Below, one piece after another: positions 1 through 8,356 of a stretch of DNA of 51,554 nucleotides (within the stretch, counting starts at the first letter, position 1; each line of letters begins with the position of its first letter). The stretch comes from CAZRIZ01 sp964625885. Its GTDB lineage: Bacteria; Patescibacteriota; Saccharimonadia; Saccharimonadales; Saccharimonadaceae. The DNA lies in NCBI GenBank assembly GCA_964625885.1, contig CAZVBM010000005.1:1-51554 (forward strand), in the 5' to 3' direction. The translations under genes and the position numbers were made by a program. The notes beneath the pieces are model-generated. The model searched no databases. It was not told the DNA's origin and worked only from the letters and a program-made list of their open reading frames with translations.

Positions 1-1
1 T

Positions 2-76
2 TGGCTCCGGCAGCTGGGCTCGAACCAGCGACCTAGTCGTTAACAGCGACCCGCTCTACCACTGAGCTATGCCGGA
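2..76 (-). tRNA. tRNA-Asn (anticodon GTT)
   Basis: The reverse strand folds as a full cloverleaf. The acceptor stem TCCGGCA/TGCCGGA spans 76-70 and 12-6, the anticodon stem GGTCG/CGACT holds the loop CTGTTAA (anticodon GTT), and the T arm is GCTGG-TTCGAGC-CCAGC. Discriminator G is at position 5 and CCA is encoded at 4-2. It lies just downstream of, and on the same strand as, the LexA-like gene, so its promoter must sit inside that gene or be shared with it. Confidence 0.96.
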
Positions 77-93
77 ATACGTCGTCTATTCTA

Positions 94-471
94 CTATATT
101 TCCTGATTATTGTCTAGGTTTTCTTCAGGCAGTAGCCGCTCTAGCTGAATTGCCTTAAACCCCTGGCGCACCTGTTCCTTTTTCTCTTCGTCGAGATTTG
201 GCCAGTGTTTTGCTAAATAAATCTTCAAATCTGATAGGGTTTGAATCGTCTGATCAGGCGGACGAACTAGTTCTAACGAGCGAGCTGAGTTCTCGGTTTT
301 AATTAGGTGGCCAGATAGAACTAAGTTATCAATATGACCAGCTACTGTCGCTAGCGATCCATAACCCATACCAGCCGCAATTTCGCGAAAAGTCGGACTA
401 TAACCATGCTCAACAATAAACGCTTCGATAAATTCAAGCATTAACTTTTGTTTTTTAGTGACTCTTTGCAT
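94..471 (-). CDS. LexA-type winged-helix DNA-binding protein without the S24 peptidase domain
   Basis: 125 aa. Residues 1 to about 70 match the LexA N-terminal DNA-binding domain: start MQRVTKKQ, a 'GYSPTFREIA' helix, then 'GSLATVAGHIDNL' as recognition helix. LexA proper is about 200 aa with a C-terminal S24 self-cleaving domain, Ala-Gly cleavage site and Ser/Lys dyad. Here only a short acidic, Glu/Gln-rich tail of about 55 aa follows, so RecA-stimulated self-cleavage is not expected. It is probably a transcriptional repressor or regulator that is not SOS-cleavable. The start is supported by a GAGG Shine-Dalgarno just upstream. The gene begins 31 nt inside the 3' end of the upstream O-antigen ligase gene, so the two are probably co-transcribed. 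Its target is unknown. Confidence 0.8.
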   Translation of the reverse strand: MQRVTKKQKLMLEFIEAFIVEHGYSPTFREIAAGMGYGSLATVAGHIDNLVLSGHLIKTENSARSLELVRPPDQTIQTLSDLKIYLAKHWPNLDEEKKEQVRQGFKAIQLERLLPEENLDNNQEI

Positions 472-1787
472 AATTTCCTCTTATTGTAACTTAATTTACC
501 GATTGTCGCACCTGAGAGTCCCCACCACGTCACTGCTACCGCACTGTCAACAAACACTGGCAAGAACATACCAATTACCGCCAAGCCAACTCCAGAGATA
601 AATAAGCCAAAGGCTATCCAATCGTGACGTAATTTGAATAAACTAAACAGAACCGTACCATACAGACTAGTAAACGCTAATAACCCAACTAGGCCCGCCT
701 CATACCAAACAAACAAAAACTGATTTTCTATAATTAGTTCTTTGCCATCTTTACGCATCAGTGAGGCCGAGCCCGCTGAACCAACACCATGCCCCAAGAT
801 TGGTCGATCTTTAATCAGGTTAAGAGCGGTTGTGAGCGAGCTCTTGCGCTCCTCATCTGAACTCATGTGACTAGTCTCGGCATTATCGTGTAAGAGCAGG
901 TGCTGAAATTCGTCTACTAGGCTATGGTTGTCGTCTTTTATAATCAGAAAGCCTAAGCCTAAAACCACCAGGCCGACTCCAGCAATAACCGACCACCTTA
1001 CCAATTGTCGGGCTGATTTAAAATAAAAGACCAAGCAGACGACTACCACCAACGCGCCAGCCAACCAAGCGCTGCGCGAGTGACTGTTAAGCAGTGCTAA
1101 ACCAGCCAGCAATATTAAGGCTAAATTAGTTTTATCAGCTCGCTTTATTTCGCCATCGTGATAGAAGCGACTCAATGTTAAAGCTATAACTATTACCGCT
1201 AAAGCCCCAAGCGGATTTGGTCCACGCAGCGTCGAATTAATCCGTACATAAGCGTCGTTTTGATCAATCACTAAATAAGGCTGGATGGTTTCAGCCGAGT
1301 AACCAAAGTTTTTAAGAAAATCGCGAGGCAAAACAGTCACTTGTAAAAGCGCGAAAGCCGTCACAATCAAGCCAAGACGTAAGACTATTTTTACCACCCT
1401 CTCAGACCAATTTTCATCTAAAACACCCAAGACTAGACCAGAAATTAATATCAGAATATAGCGCAAATCAATTACTAGGCCAGCCAACAAGCTTTTCCAC
1501 TGCCCCCAAGTCAACAATCCAGCTATGGCGGTAATTAATATATAAACACCGGTCAGGATTAACAGCGTTTTGTACCTTCTGAATTTAGACCAGTTCTTGA
1601 TAACCAAATAGAGACTAATTAGAGAATTAATAATAATCACAAAATCAGCTGCCGACTTAAAAACCAGTGCATAGCTGGGAAGTCTACTCCAAAGTAGTAC
1701 CACTAACGGCGTCTGCAATGTCACCAATCCTAGGGCTAAAATAAATAATTTTTGATTGATTCTAACTAGCCTATTATTTACTACCAT
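441..1787 (-). CDS. O-antigen ligase / polysaccharide polymerase (Wzy/WaaL-like) membrane protein
   Basis: 448 aa with about ten to twelve hydrophobic segments and a large extracytoplasmic loop at roughly residues 280-350. The stretch 'NSHSRSAWLAG' is the conserved Arg-containing signature of the O-antigen ligase/polymerase superfamily, and a 'GHGVGSAG' motif lies in the big loop as in Wzy/WaaL proteins. The family joins lipid-linked glycan units to each other or to an acceptor at the outer face of the membrane. Here it probably polymerises or transfers the polymer begun by the divergent sugar transferase gene. A TATAAT -10 at 1801-1796 leaves 8 nt before the ATG, so the message should be leaderless. 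The 3' end overlaps the LexA-like gene. Confidence 0.85.
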   Translation of the reverse strand: MVVNNRLVRINQKLFILALGLVTLQTPLVVLLWSRLPSYALVFKSAADFVIIINSLISLYLVIKNWSKFRRYKTLLILTGVYILITAIAGLLTWGQWKSLLAGLVIDLRYILILISGLVLGVLDENWSERVVKIVLRLGLIVTAFALLQVTVLPRDFLKNFGYSAETIQPYLVIDQNDAYVRINSTLRGPNPLGALAVIVIALTLSRFYHDGEIKRADKTNLALILLAGLALLNSHSRSAWLAGALVVVVCLVFYFKSARQLVRWSVIAGVGLVVLGLGFLIIKDDNHSLVDEFQHLLLHDNAETSHMSSDEERKSSLTTALNLIKDRPILGHGVGSAGSASLMRKDGKELIIENQFLFVWYEAGLVGLLAFTSLYGTVLFSLFKLRHDWIAFGLFISGVGLAVIGMFLPVFVDSAVAVTWWGLSGATIGKLSYNKRKLCKESLKNKS

Positions 1788-1795
1788 ACATCTTT

Positions 1796-1801
1796 ATTAT
1801 A
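1796..1801 (-). promoter_or_regulatory. -10 element (TATAAT) of the O-antigen ligase gene, probably leaderless
   Basis: A perfect TATAAT on the minus strand ends 8 nt before the ATG at 1787, which places the transcription start at or within 1-2 nt of the start codon. It shares the 46-bp divergent intergenic region with the promoter of the sugar transferase gene. Confidence 0.6.
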
Positions 1802-1811
1802 CAGGGAAAAA

Positions 1812-1820
1812 TGCTACAAT
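1812..1820 (+). promoter_or_regulatory. Extended -10 element (TGCTACAAT) of the sugar transferase gene
   Basis: The TGn-TACAAT form fits an extended -10 promoter. The predicted transcription start, near 1827, is about 7 nt ahead of the ATG at 1834. This argues that the in-frame upstream ATG at 1756, which would overlap the divergent gene, is not the real start. Confidence 0.55.
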
Positions 1821-1833
1821 ATACTACAAGACA

Positions 1834-3276
1834 ATGGAGCGTCGGAATTCAAAACACTATAGTTTAGTTTTACTATGCTGGGACCTTATCACCCTAGTGG
1901 CGATTTTCTGTTTAGCTTATTTAATTCGTGTTAAATTAGACCCTAGACCGCTACTTTACGACGTTTTTGCTCGGGAGTACGTTGTTGCTATGATCGTAGT
2001 TATACCGTTTTGGCTAATCATCTTTACCATCCTGGGACTATATAAAAACGATATCTACCGCCGACGCCTAGCTGAATACGGTGGCATTATTTTAGGATCG
2101 GTTCTTGGCATATTATCGGTAATTGGCTGGGAATACATAACCGAGATTCATATCTTCCCAGCACGACTAGTCACGCTATATGTCTTATTTGGCGCGATCA
2201 GTGCTCTTATAGTCGAACGGGAGTTAATCCGTCAACTACATAAATATAATTTAAGGCGCAACCGCGCCTACGAACGTGTAATGTTGGTTGGAACCACTAA
2301 AACAACTGCCGACTTTTATGAACAATCGGAGAAGGATCCGACTAGCGGCTTAGAAATTAAAGTGTTTGTCGGACCACGTGGTTTACTAAAAGGGTTCAGA
2401 GGAAAGTCTTATCAGAAGATTGATCGTATGATAGACGACTTTGACCCATCTAAAATCGATACTATCGTCCAAACTGACATGCAGGCTTCGGAAGAAGATA
2501 ATAAACGCCTGTTTCGCTACGCTCAAATTAATCATCTAAATTATCGTTTTATACCTGGTAGCCCAGAGTTTTACACTGGCAAGAGCACAGTTGACTTAAT
2601 TTATGGATATCCAGTTATTGGCATCTCACCAACACCCCTAACCGGCTGGGGAGCAATTGTAAAGCGCTGGTTCGACTTGACTGCTGTAATTCTGACAGCA
2701 CCAATTTGGGGACTGATAATTGGCATTATTGCTATATTTCAGAAGATATTTAACCCTGGCCCAGTGTTCTATGTAGCACCCCGCTTTAGCCAATATCGTA
2801 AACCGTTTATGATGTATAAGTTCCGTTCGATGGCACCGCAATACGGCTCAAAAAATGCTATTGAAGAGTTTCGTGAAATGGGACGAGAAGACTTGGTTAA
2901 AGAACAGTCCGAGAACTTTAAAGTTAAGAACGACCCACGCATCACTAAATTTGGTAATATCTTGCGTCGAACTTCGCTCGACGAATTACCACAACTCTTT
3001 AATGTTTTGAAGGGTGATTTAAGTCTAGTTGGCCCTCGACCACTCCCAGAGTACGAGCTGTTAGCCAAAGAGAAAGGTCGCACTAAAGGCGCCCTACTCC
3101 TAAGCGTTAAAAGTGGTATAACCGGTTTATGGCAGGTATCAGGTCGCAATGATTTATCTGATAAAGAGCGCCAAGACCTAGAAATATATTACGTCCGACA
3201 TTGGAGCTTTTGGTTAGATATTAAAATTTTATTACGCACAGTATTAGTAATTATTAAGAAAACAGGAGCGCGCTAA
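1834..3276 (+). CDS. Polyprenyl-phosphate glycosyl-1-phosphate transferase (WcaJ/WbaP-type priming sugar transferase)
   Basis: 480 aa from the ATG at 1834. The N-terminal half has about four to five membrane segments and a Rossmann-like region. The C-terminal about 200 residues are the bacterial sugar transferase domain: membrane-entering 'KRWFDLTAVI', then 'NPGPVFY', 'MYKFRSM', 'LRRTSLDELPQL' and 'GDLSLVGPRP'. The family transfers a sugar-1-phosphate from a UDP-sugar to undecaprenyl phosphate, the first step of capsule or exopolysaccharide synthesis. The open frame extends upstream to 1756, but that start overlaps the divergent gene and lies upstream of the extended -10. The stop and the next gene's ATG overlap as TAATG, so the cluster is translationally coupled. 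Confidence 0.92.
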   Translation: MERRNSKHYSLVLLCWDLITLVAIFCLAYLIRVKLDPRPLLYDVFAREYVVAMIVVIPFWLIIFTILGLYKNDIYRRRLAEYGGIILGSVLGILSVIGWEYITEIHIFPARLVTLYVLFGAISALIVERELIRQLHKYNLRRNRAYERVMLVGTTKTTADFYEQSEKDPTSGLEIKVFVGPRGLLKGFRGKSYQKIDRMIDDFDPSKIDTIVQTDMQASEEDNKRLFRYAQINHLNYRFIPGSPEFYTGKSTVDLIYGYPVIGISPTPLTGWGAIVKRWFDLTAVILTAPIWGLIIGIIAIFQKIFNPGPVFYVAPRFSQYRKPFMMYKFRSMAPQYGSKNAIEEFREMGREDLVKEQSENFKVKNDPRITKFGNILRRTSLDELPQLFNVLKGDLSLVGPRPLPEYELLAKEKGRTKGALLLSVKSGITGLWQVSGRNDLSDKERQDLEIYYVRHWSFWLDIKILLRTVLVIIKKTGAR

Positions 3277-4403
3277 TGGCCAAAAAACATTCACCAAAAA
3301 TTGCTATCGTCCATGACTGGTTAACTAACATGGGGGGCGCAGAGAATGTCGTCTTGGCTTTTCACGAAGCTTTTCCTGAAGCACCAATTTACACTAGTAC
3401 TTTTATACCTGAGAATATGGAGCCGTTTAAAAACCTAGATGTTCGCACGACTTATTTGCAAAATTTGCCTGGGCCACTAAGAAAGCTACACAAGCTTGTA
3501 CCAATGCTACGCGTTAGTGCTTTCCGCAAACTAGACCTGAGTGAATATGACATAATTCTTTCTAGCTCGTCAGCTGAAGCTAAACAAGTTCGTAAAACCC
3601 GACCAGACCAAATCCATATTTGCTATTGTCATACACCAATTCGCTATTATTGGAATGACTACGAACAATATAAGAAAGATCCTGGCTTTGGTAAGCTAAA
3701 CTGGCTAGTTAAGTTAGTTATGCCAATTATGGTGCCACCTCTACGTCGCGCTGATTTTAACGCCGCTCAGGAAGTAGATTATTTCATTGGCAATTCTGAA
3801 TATATTGCTGATCGAATTCGAACATTTTACAAAAAACCAGCTGACGTAATTCATCCACCAGTCAATGTAAAGCGCTTCACGCCAAAAAAGAAACGAGCTG
3901 ATTATTATGTCGCTATGGCTCGACACATCCCGTACAAACGACTTGATTTAGCTATTAGCGCCGCTAATAAGCTCGGTATTAAGCTAAAAGTTTTTGGCGA
4001 TGGCAGTGAGCACGACAAGCTAGTCGCTATGGCTGGGCCAACCGTTACGTTCCATTCTGGATCACGAAGTAAAGAAGATCAGGATCATATCACCAAATCA
4101 TTTAATGAGGCAAAAGGCTTTATCTTCCCTGCTCGCGAAGATTTCGGCATTACTACCGTTGAGGCCTTAGCTGGTGGCACACCAGTTATCACCTACAACC
4201 AAGGTGGTGCGCTTGACATAGTCCAAGATGGTGAAACTGGCATCTTTTTCACTGAGCAAACTACTGACGCCGTCGCTGAAGCAATTCAAAAAGCTGAGAA
4301 TATAGATTTTGACCCCATCCTACTTAATAATCGTGCTAAGCGCTTTGACCGCACGCTTTTTATTACTAAGATTAAGAACTATGTTCTTAGCCGATCTAAA
4401 TAA
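3276..4403 (+). CDS. GT4-family glycosyltransferase (mannosyltransferase-like)
   Basis: 375 aa. It opens with 'IAIVHDWLTNMGGAE', the acceptor-side motif typical of GT4 retaining transferases with a GT-B fold. The donor-binding domain carries 'MARHIPYKRLDLAI', 'VFGDGSE', 'FPAREDFGITTVEALAGGTPVI' (the E-x7-E signature) and 'YNQGGALDIV'. It should add a sugar to the lipid-linked intermediate at the inner membrane face; donor and linkage cannot be read from sequence. It overlaps the upstream stop by 1 nt and is followed after 17 nt by the epimerase gene, so it belongs to the same operon. Confidence 0.9.
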   Translation: MAKKHSPKIAIVHDWLTNMGGAENVVLAFHEAFPEAPIYTSTFIPENMEPFKNLDVRTTYLQNLPGPLRKLHKLVPMLRVSAFRKLDLSEYDIILSSSSAEAKQVRKTRPDQIHICYCHTPIRYYWNDYEQYKKDPGFGKLNWLVKLVMPIMVPPLRRADFNAAQEVDYFIGNSEYIADRIRTFYKKPADVIHPPVNVKRFTPKKKRADYYVAMARHIPYKRLDLAISAANKLGIKLKVFGDGSEHDKLVAMAGPTVTFHSGSRSKEDQDHITKSFNEAKGFIFPAREDFGITTVEALAGGTPVITYNQGGALDIVQDGETGIFFTEQTTDAVAEAIQKAENIDFDPILLNNRAKRFDRTLFITKIKNYVLSRSK

Positions 4404-4420
4404 TTAAACAAGGAGATAAA

Positions 4421-5752
4421 ATGTCCGTAGCTGCCTGTATCAACCAAAAACTACTTGATAAGATTTCGAAATCTAGAGTGGTGCATATTATTACTATTGG
4501 AACCAAACCAGATATCATCAAGCAAGCGCCACTTTATCATGAGTTAAAAAGGCGTAATCAAGTGGTTTTGATTTGTCACACCGAACAACACTATGATTTT
4601 GCCTACAGTGGCGGTGTAGAGAAAGAATTTGATCTTGATGTTGATTTTCGCCTAGGTGTCAGCGGTAACCTACAAGAGAAAACCGTGCAAATCATCGACC
4701 GAGTTGGTGATATTATCGATTTCTTGCAAAGCCAAGGCAAAACAATTATCCCATATGTTCACGGTGACACTTCAACTGCTTCATCAGTAGCGATTGCTTC
4801 ATTCTTACACCGCGTGGCTTGCGTTCACGTTGAGGCCGGTATTCGCACTCTAACACCAAAAAAATCAGTCTATCAAAAGCATTACAAGCTGTTCAAAGAA
4901 GGAAAATTCAACTGGCAGAATTATTATAAGGATATCAAGAATCCAAAGAACCTCACCAAGGGCAGTATGGAGCCGTTTCCAGAACAGGTTAATACGCGCA
5001 TTTGCGAGCCGGCCTCTGGTTTCTATGCCGCTCCAACCCCAGAAGCCAAACAAAATCTGATTGATGAAGGTTATGAGAAGAGTAAAATTGCCCTAACTGG
5101 CAATACTATTGCCGATTCTACTCTATTAGCAGTTAGCGAATCTGAGGAGTCAGATGTCCTTGAAAAATATCCGATGCTAAAAGACCAAGAATATATTCTA
5201 TTTACTTTTCATCGCCGCGAGAACACTAGTGACCGAAAACGCTTCCGTGTAATTATGAACGCTGCTGAAAAGCTAGTTAAGGCTGGCTATTTAGTCGTCT
5301 TTATCTCTCTACTTGGTACTGAACAGGCTATCGATCGTTTTGAGTTTCGTGAACGAGTTAATAAGTTACGCGAGAAATACCCAAATTTTGTTTATACCCA
5401 AGCTTGGGCCTATCACCGTGATATGATCGCTGGCATGCTCAAAGCGGCCGTGGTGGTGACAGATTCTGGTGGCATGCAAGAGGAAACTAATATTATTAAG
5501 ACGCCCTGCGTAACTCTGCGCTTTGGCTCCGACCGTGGTGAATCATTTATTGCTGGCTCAAACGTTCCAGCCCCTCCAATCAATAGCGATTTTGTTGTTG
5601 AGATTATCAAGGGGGCTATTAATAACGATGCCATGCGCGTTGGTAATATTTATGGCAAAGACGTCTCTAACAAAATTACCACCCAGGTATTAAAACGAAT
5701 CGATGGGATAAATGGCCTTTATATGACAGAGGAAAAGCGTTTGGGTTTTTAA
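4421..5752 (+). CDS. wecB: UDP-N-acetylglucosamine 2-epimerase (non-hydrolysing) with an insertion near the active site
   Basis: 443 aa, longer than the usual 370-390 aa. The GT-B-like fold is recognisable from 'TIGTKPDIIKQAPL', 'VHGDTSTA' (Asp116), 'HVEAGIRT' (Glu138), 'FPEQVNTRI' (Glu188), 'FTFHRREN' (His264) and 'VVTDSGGMQEE'. These correspond to the catalytic Asp, Glu, Glu and His of WecB. The enzyme interconverts UDP-GlcNAc and UDP-ManNAc, so the polymer may contain ManNAc. About 40 residues, rich in Lys, Tyr and Asn (144-183), are inserted between two catalytic glutamates. An AGGAG Shine-Dalgarno precedes the ATG. The gene sits between two glycosyltransferases in one operon. Confidence 0.9.
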   Translation: MSVAACINQKLLDKISKSRVVHIITIGTKPDIIKQAPLYHELKRRNQVVLICHTEQHYDFAYSGGVEKEFDLDVDFRLGVSGNLQEKTVQIIDRVGDIIDFLQSQGKTIIPYVHGDTSTASSVAIASFLHRVACVHVEAGIRTLTPKKSVYQKHYKLFKEGKFNWQNYYKDIKNPKNLTKGSMEPFPEQVNTRICEPASGFYAAPTPEAKQNLIDEGYEKSKIALTGNTIADSTLLAVSESEESDVLEKYPMLKDQEYILFTFHRRENTSDRKRFRVIMNAAEKLVKAGYLVVFISLLGTEQAIDRFEFRERVNKLREKYPNFVYTQAWAYHRDMIAGMLKAAVVVTDSGGMQEETNIIKTPCVTLRFGSDRGESFIAGSNVPAPPINSDFVVEIIKGAINNDAMRVGNIYGKDVSNKITTQVLKRIDGINGLYMTEEKRLGF

Positions 5753-5753
5753 T

Positions 5754-6845
5754 ATGAGTAGAATTGTAATTGACGCCCGAATTATCAACTCATCAACTGG
5801 AACATACGTTGAAAGACTGTTGTATTATTTACAACTTATTGATAAGAAAAACGAATATATAGTTCTAATTCCCACTAAAGATCGTAACTTTTGGAAGCCA
5901 ACTAGTAAGAAATGGTCTGTTAAATTCTGTGATATTCCAAACTATTCTGTGTCTGAGCAAACTAAATTTAAAAAGTTCTTAGAAGATTTATCTCCAGATT
6001 TAGTACATTTTTGTATGCCTCAGCAGCCAATGTTCTATAGTGGTAAAAAAGTGACGACCTTTCATGACTTAACCTTATTAAAAGTCTACAATTCTGATAA
6101 AAACTACTTCGTCTTTAAGGCTAAACAATCAGTTGGACGAGTTTTGTTTAAGAAGGTAGCTCACGACAGTCAGGCAATTATTACACCGACCGAATATACC
6201 AAAAATGATTTGATTGAATTCGCTAAAATTAATCCAAATAAGATTACCGTGACTTATGAAGGCGCAGATATTGGAATTTACCCAATTGAGCCGATTAAGC
6301 TACCGTTTAAAAAATTTATTTTAAATGTTGGTCGTCATAGTGATTATAAAAATAACGTTCGGCTAGCCGAAGCACATCAGATATTACTAAAGAAATATCC
6401 AAAGTTGGGGCTAGTTTTTGTTAATCGGCCAGATGAGGCCACAATTACTAACGAAAATTTATTTAGAGATCGAGGATATAAGAATATTTACTTTAGCGGC
6501 GAAGTTAGTAAAGGCGTACGTGACTATTTATACACAAATGCCACTGTCTATGCTACCCTATCGCTTAATGAGGGCTTTGGGTTAACTGGCTTAGAAGCAA
6601 TGGGGTTTGGTCTACCAGTTCTATCAAGCGATGCAACGTGCTTACCTGAGGTATACGCCGATGGGGCTACTTACTGCGATCCATTGGATATTAGTGATAT
6701 TGTCGATAAGTTAAATGCTTTGTTATCTGACGAAAAACTACGAAAAGATATGGTTAAACGTGGCAAAGCTCGCCATGCTACTTTTTCTTGGGAAAGAATG
6801 GCTAAACAAACCCTCGAAGTTTACCAGTCGGTTTTAGATAAGTAG
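5754..6845 (+). CDS. GT4-family glycosyltransferase
   Basis: 363 aa. The N-terminal domain starts 'IVIDARIINSSTGTYVERLL' and contains 'VTTFHDLTLLK' and 'IITPTEYTKNDLI', typical of GT4 enzymes. The C-terminal donor domain has 'ILNVGRHSDYKN', then 'SLNEGFGLTGLEAMGFGLPVL' and 'SSDATCLPEVYADGA', again an E-x7-E signature. It acts in the cytoplasm on the lipid-linked glycan. It starts one base after the epimerase stop and ends at 6845, directly abutting the stop codon of the convergent khpB gene, with no space for a separate terminator. Confidence 0.9.
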   Translation: MSRIVIDARIINSSTGTYVERLLYYLQLIDKKNEYIVLIPTKDRNFWKPTSKKWSVKFCDIPNYSVSEQTKFKKFLEDLSPDLVHFCMPQQPMFYSGKKVTTFHDLTLLKVYNSDKNYFVFKAKQSVGRVLFKKVAHDSQAIITPTEYTKNDLIEFAKINPNKITVTYEGADIGIYPIEPIKLPFKKFILNVGRHSDYKNNVRLAEAHQILLKKYPKLGLVFVNRPDEATITNENLFRDRGYKNIYFSGEVSKGVRDYLYTNATVYATLSLNEGFGLTGLEAMGFGLPVLSSDATCLPEVYADGATYCDPLDISDIVDKLNALLSDEKLRKDMVKRGKARHATFSWERMAKQTLEVYQSVLDK

Positions 6846-7322
6846 TTATTCTTCGTCAGTTTCGTGATGAACTTTATTAATATAAAGTTTACGCTCTTTA
6901 CCCTCACCCTCAGAGTGAGTTTCAATATCAAAGTAGTCTTGAGCAACCTTATGTACGATTCGCCTGTCAGCTGCATTTAAATCACAAACCTGTGTTTCAC
7001 CAGTTTCGCGGACTTTCTTAATCCAGTCCTCAGCTCGGCGAGCAATACGTTCTTGACGTTGACGCTTATAATCAGCCACATCAATATTAACCCTATTCAA
7101 CTCAGCTTCTTTTATACGCAGGACATTTGATATTAGAAGCTGTAAACTACGTAGAGTTTCAGCGTTGCGACCAATTAGAATTGCATTTAATTCACTCGAT
7201 GGTACTGATAGTTCAATCACATCTTCATCACAACTCGAACTAACAGCTAAATTAACCCCAAAGAAAGAGATAGTGTCTTCCAGAAACTTAGTGGCAAAAA
7301 TGATTGCTTCTTCTTTATTCAT
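6846..7322 (-). CDS. khpB: KhpB/Jag RNA-binding protein (KH + R3H)
   Basis: 158 aa. The KH domain (about 25-85) has the loop 'GRNAETLRSLQLL', matching the KhpB G-x-x-G region, followed by an R3H domain (about 90-155) with 'ADRRIVHKVAQ', the Arg-x3-His motif. The N-terminal Jag-N domain of Firmicutes homologues is missing, as in many short versions. The family binds RNA and influences cell-envelope growth. The position directly after yidC is the conserved rpmH-rnpA-yidC-jag order near the origin. The spacing to yidC is 9 nt. Confidence 0.93.
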   Translation of the reverse strand: MNKEEAIIFATKFLEDTISFFGVNLAVSSSCDEDVIELSVPSSELNAILIGRNAETLRSLQLLISNVLRIKEAELNRVNIDVADYKRQRQERIARRAEDWIKKVRETGETQVCDLNAADRRIVHKVAQDYFDIETHSEGEGKERKLYINKVHHETDEE

Positions 7323-7331
7323 AATTTCTCC

Positions 7332-8312
7332 TTATTTTTTAGCTTTTATCCGAGTAATGCGCTGACCAGAACTATTAGTTTCAACCTTGGTTTTTACTTT
7401 CTTCGATTGGGACTTCTTTTTCTGACGTTGTTGATTAATTAACTGAGCTGTTTCGGCTTTACGTAAACGTTCGTTAATCTCATGATCTTCAACCGCTTTC
7501 ATCTCACCTAGGTCATCTCGGTCCATAAATTTATAGTGAGCAATTGTAAATAAATTAGAAAACAGATAATAAAAGCTAAGCGCTCCGTAAAACATACCAA
7601 ACGTTACAAACATCATCATCGGCATAAATTTTGACATTGAGCTAGTCATGATTTGATTCATCTCAGCTTGATCTGGTTTTTTACCATCTGACGCTTCAGT
7701 GAATATATCCCGTAAACGACGCTTTTTGCCATCTTTATCAGTCGGCGCAGATTGGGTAATTTGGGTTATTTTATATTGTGAATAAGCCATTGCGGCTAAA
7801 GCTAGTATTAAAACAACACTAGTTAAGCCTGCTGATTTAAATGGTGATTGAGATAAATCAATTACATTAAACAAAGTCGGTTTAAACTCTACACTACCGG
7901 CTAATATATCTTTAATCCCGTCCATATTCTTCACAAATTCGTAACCATAGCGGGAAATTGGTTCCGAACTTTGCACAATCATCTGTATCACTCGATAAAT
8001 TGCGATAATAATTGGTAACTGAATAACTGTACTAATTAAACTACGGGAGGTTTTAATACCATTCTTTTTATATAACGCCATTGTCACCAGGCTTTGTTGT
8101 GCCATCTCTGGGTATTTCTTACGAATTTTGGCTAATTCCGGTTGCAATTTACGCATACGTCGCATCTGATCATACTGCATCTTAGCAACTGGTAATAAAA
8201 TTATTTTTGTAACAACCACAAATAAGATAATCGCTATACCGAAATCACCAACTAAACTATAAAAAATCAAGAGTAGATTAAAAATTGGTTGAACTAATAA
8301 TTTATCAAACAT
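7332..8312 (-). CDS. yidC: Membrane protein insertase YidC/Oxa1
   Basis: 326 aa without the large periplasmic domain of Gram-negative YidC, so of the Gram-positive/Oxa1 type. The first hydrophobic segments are followed by 'KIILLPVAKMQYDQMRRMRKLQPEL', the conserved cytoplasmic loop of the family. Later helices include 'IIAIYRVIQMIV' and 'MMFVTFGMFYGALSFYYLFSNL'. The C-terminus is a Lys/Arg-rich tail that can contact ribosomes. It inserts membrane proteins, which this window encodes in large number. An extended -10 (TGATATAAT) lies 10 nt upstream of the ATG, giving a leader of only about 3-4 nt, so yidC is probably transcribed independently of rnpA. Confidence 0.95.
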   Translation of the reverse strand: MFDKLLVQPIFNLLLIFYSLVGDFGIAIILFVVVTKIILLPVAKMQYDQMRRMRKLQPELAKIRKKYPEMAQQSLVTMALYKKNGIKTSRSLISTVIQLPIIIAIYRVIQMIVQSSEPISRYGYEFVKNMDGIKDILAGSVEFKPTLFNVIDLSQSPFKSAGLTSVVLILALAAMAYSQYKITQITQSAPTDKDGKKRRLRDIFTEASDGKKPDQAEMNQIMTSSMSKFMPMMMFVTFGMFYGALSFYYLFSNLFTIAHYKFMDRDDLGEMKAVEDHEINERLRKAETAQLINQQRQKKKSQSKKVKTKVETNSSGQRITRIKAKK

Positions 8313-8322
8313 ATCTCTGTGT

Positions 8323-8331
8323 ATTATATCA
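8323..8331 (-). promoter_or_regulatory. Extended -10 (TGATATAAT) for yidC
   Basis: On the minus strand TGA-TATAAT ends 10 nt before the yidC ATG, so the predicted leader is about 3-4 nt with no room for a Shine-Dalgarno. It lies in the 44-bp gap between rnpA and yidC. Confidence 0.55.
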
Positions 8332-8356
8332 TTTTAATAGATTATTAACTACTGTC

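Noticed and set aside
2769..3149. 126-codon minus-strand open frame opposite the sugar transferase domain
   Set aside because: The plus-strand catalytic motifs are unmistakable; the minus frame is a shadow.
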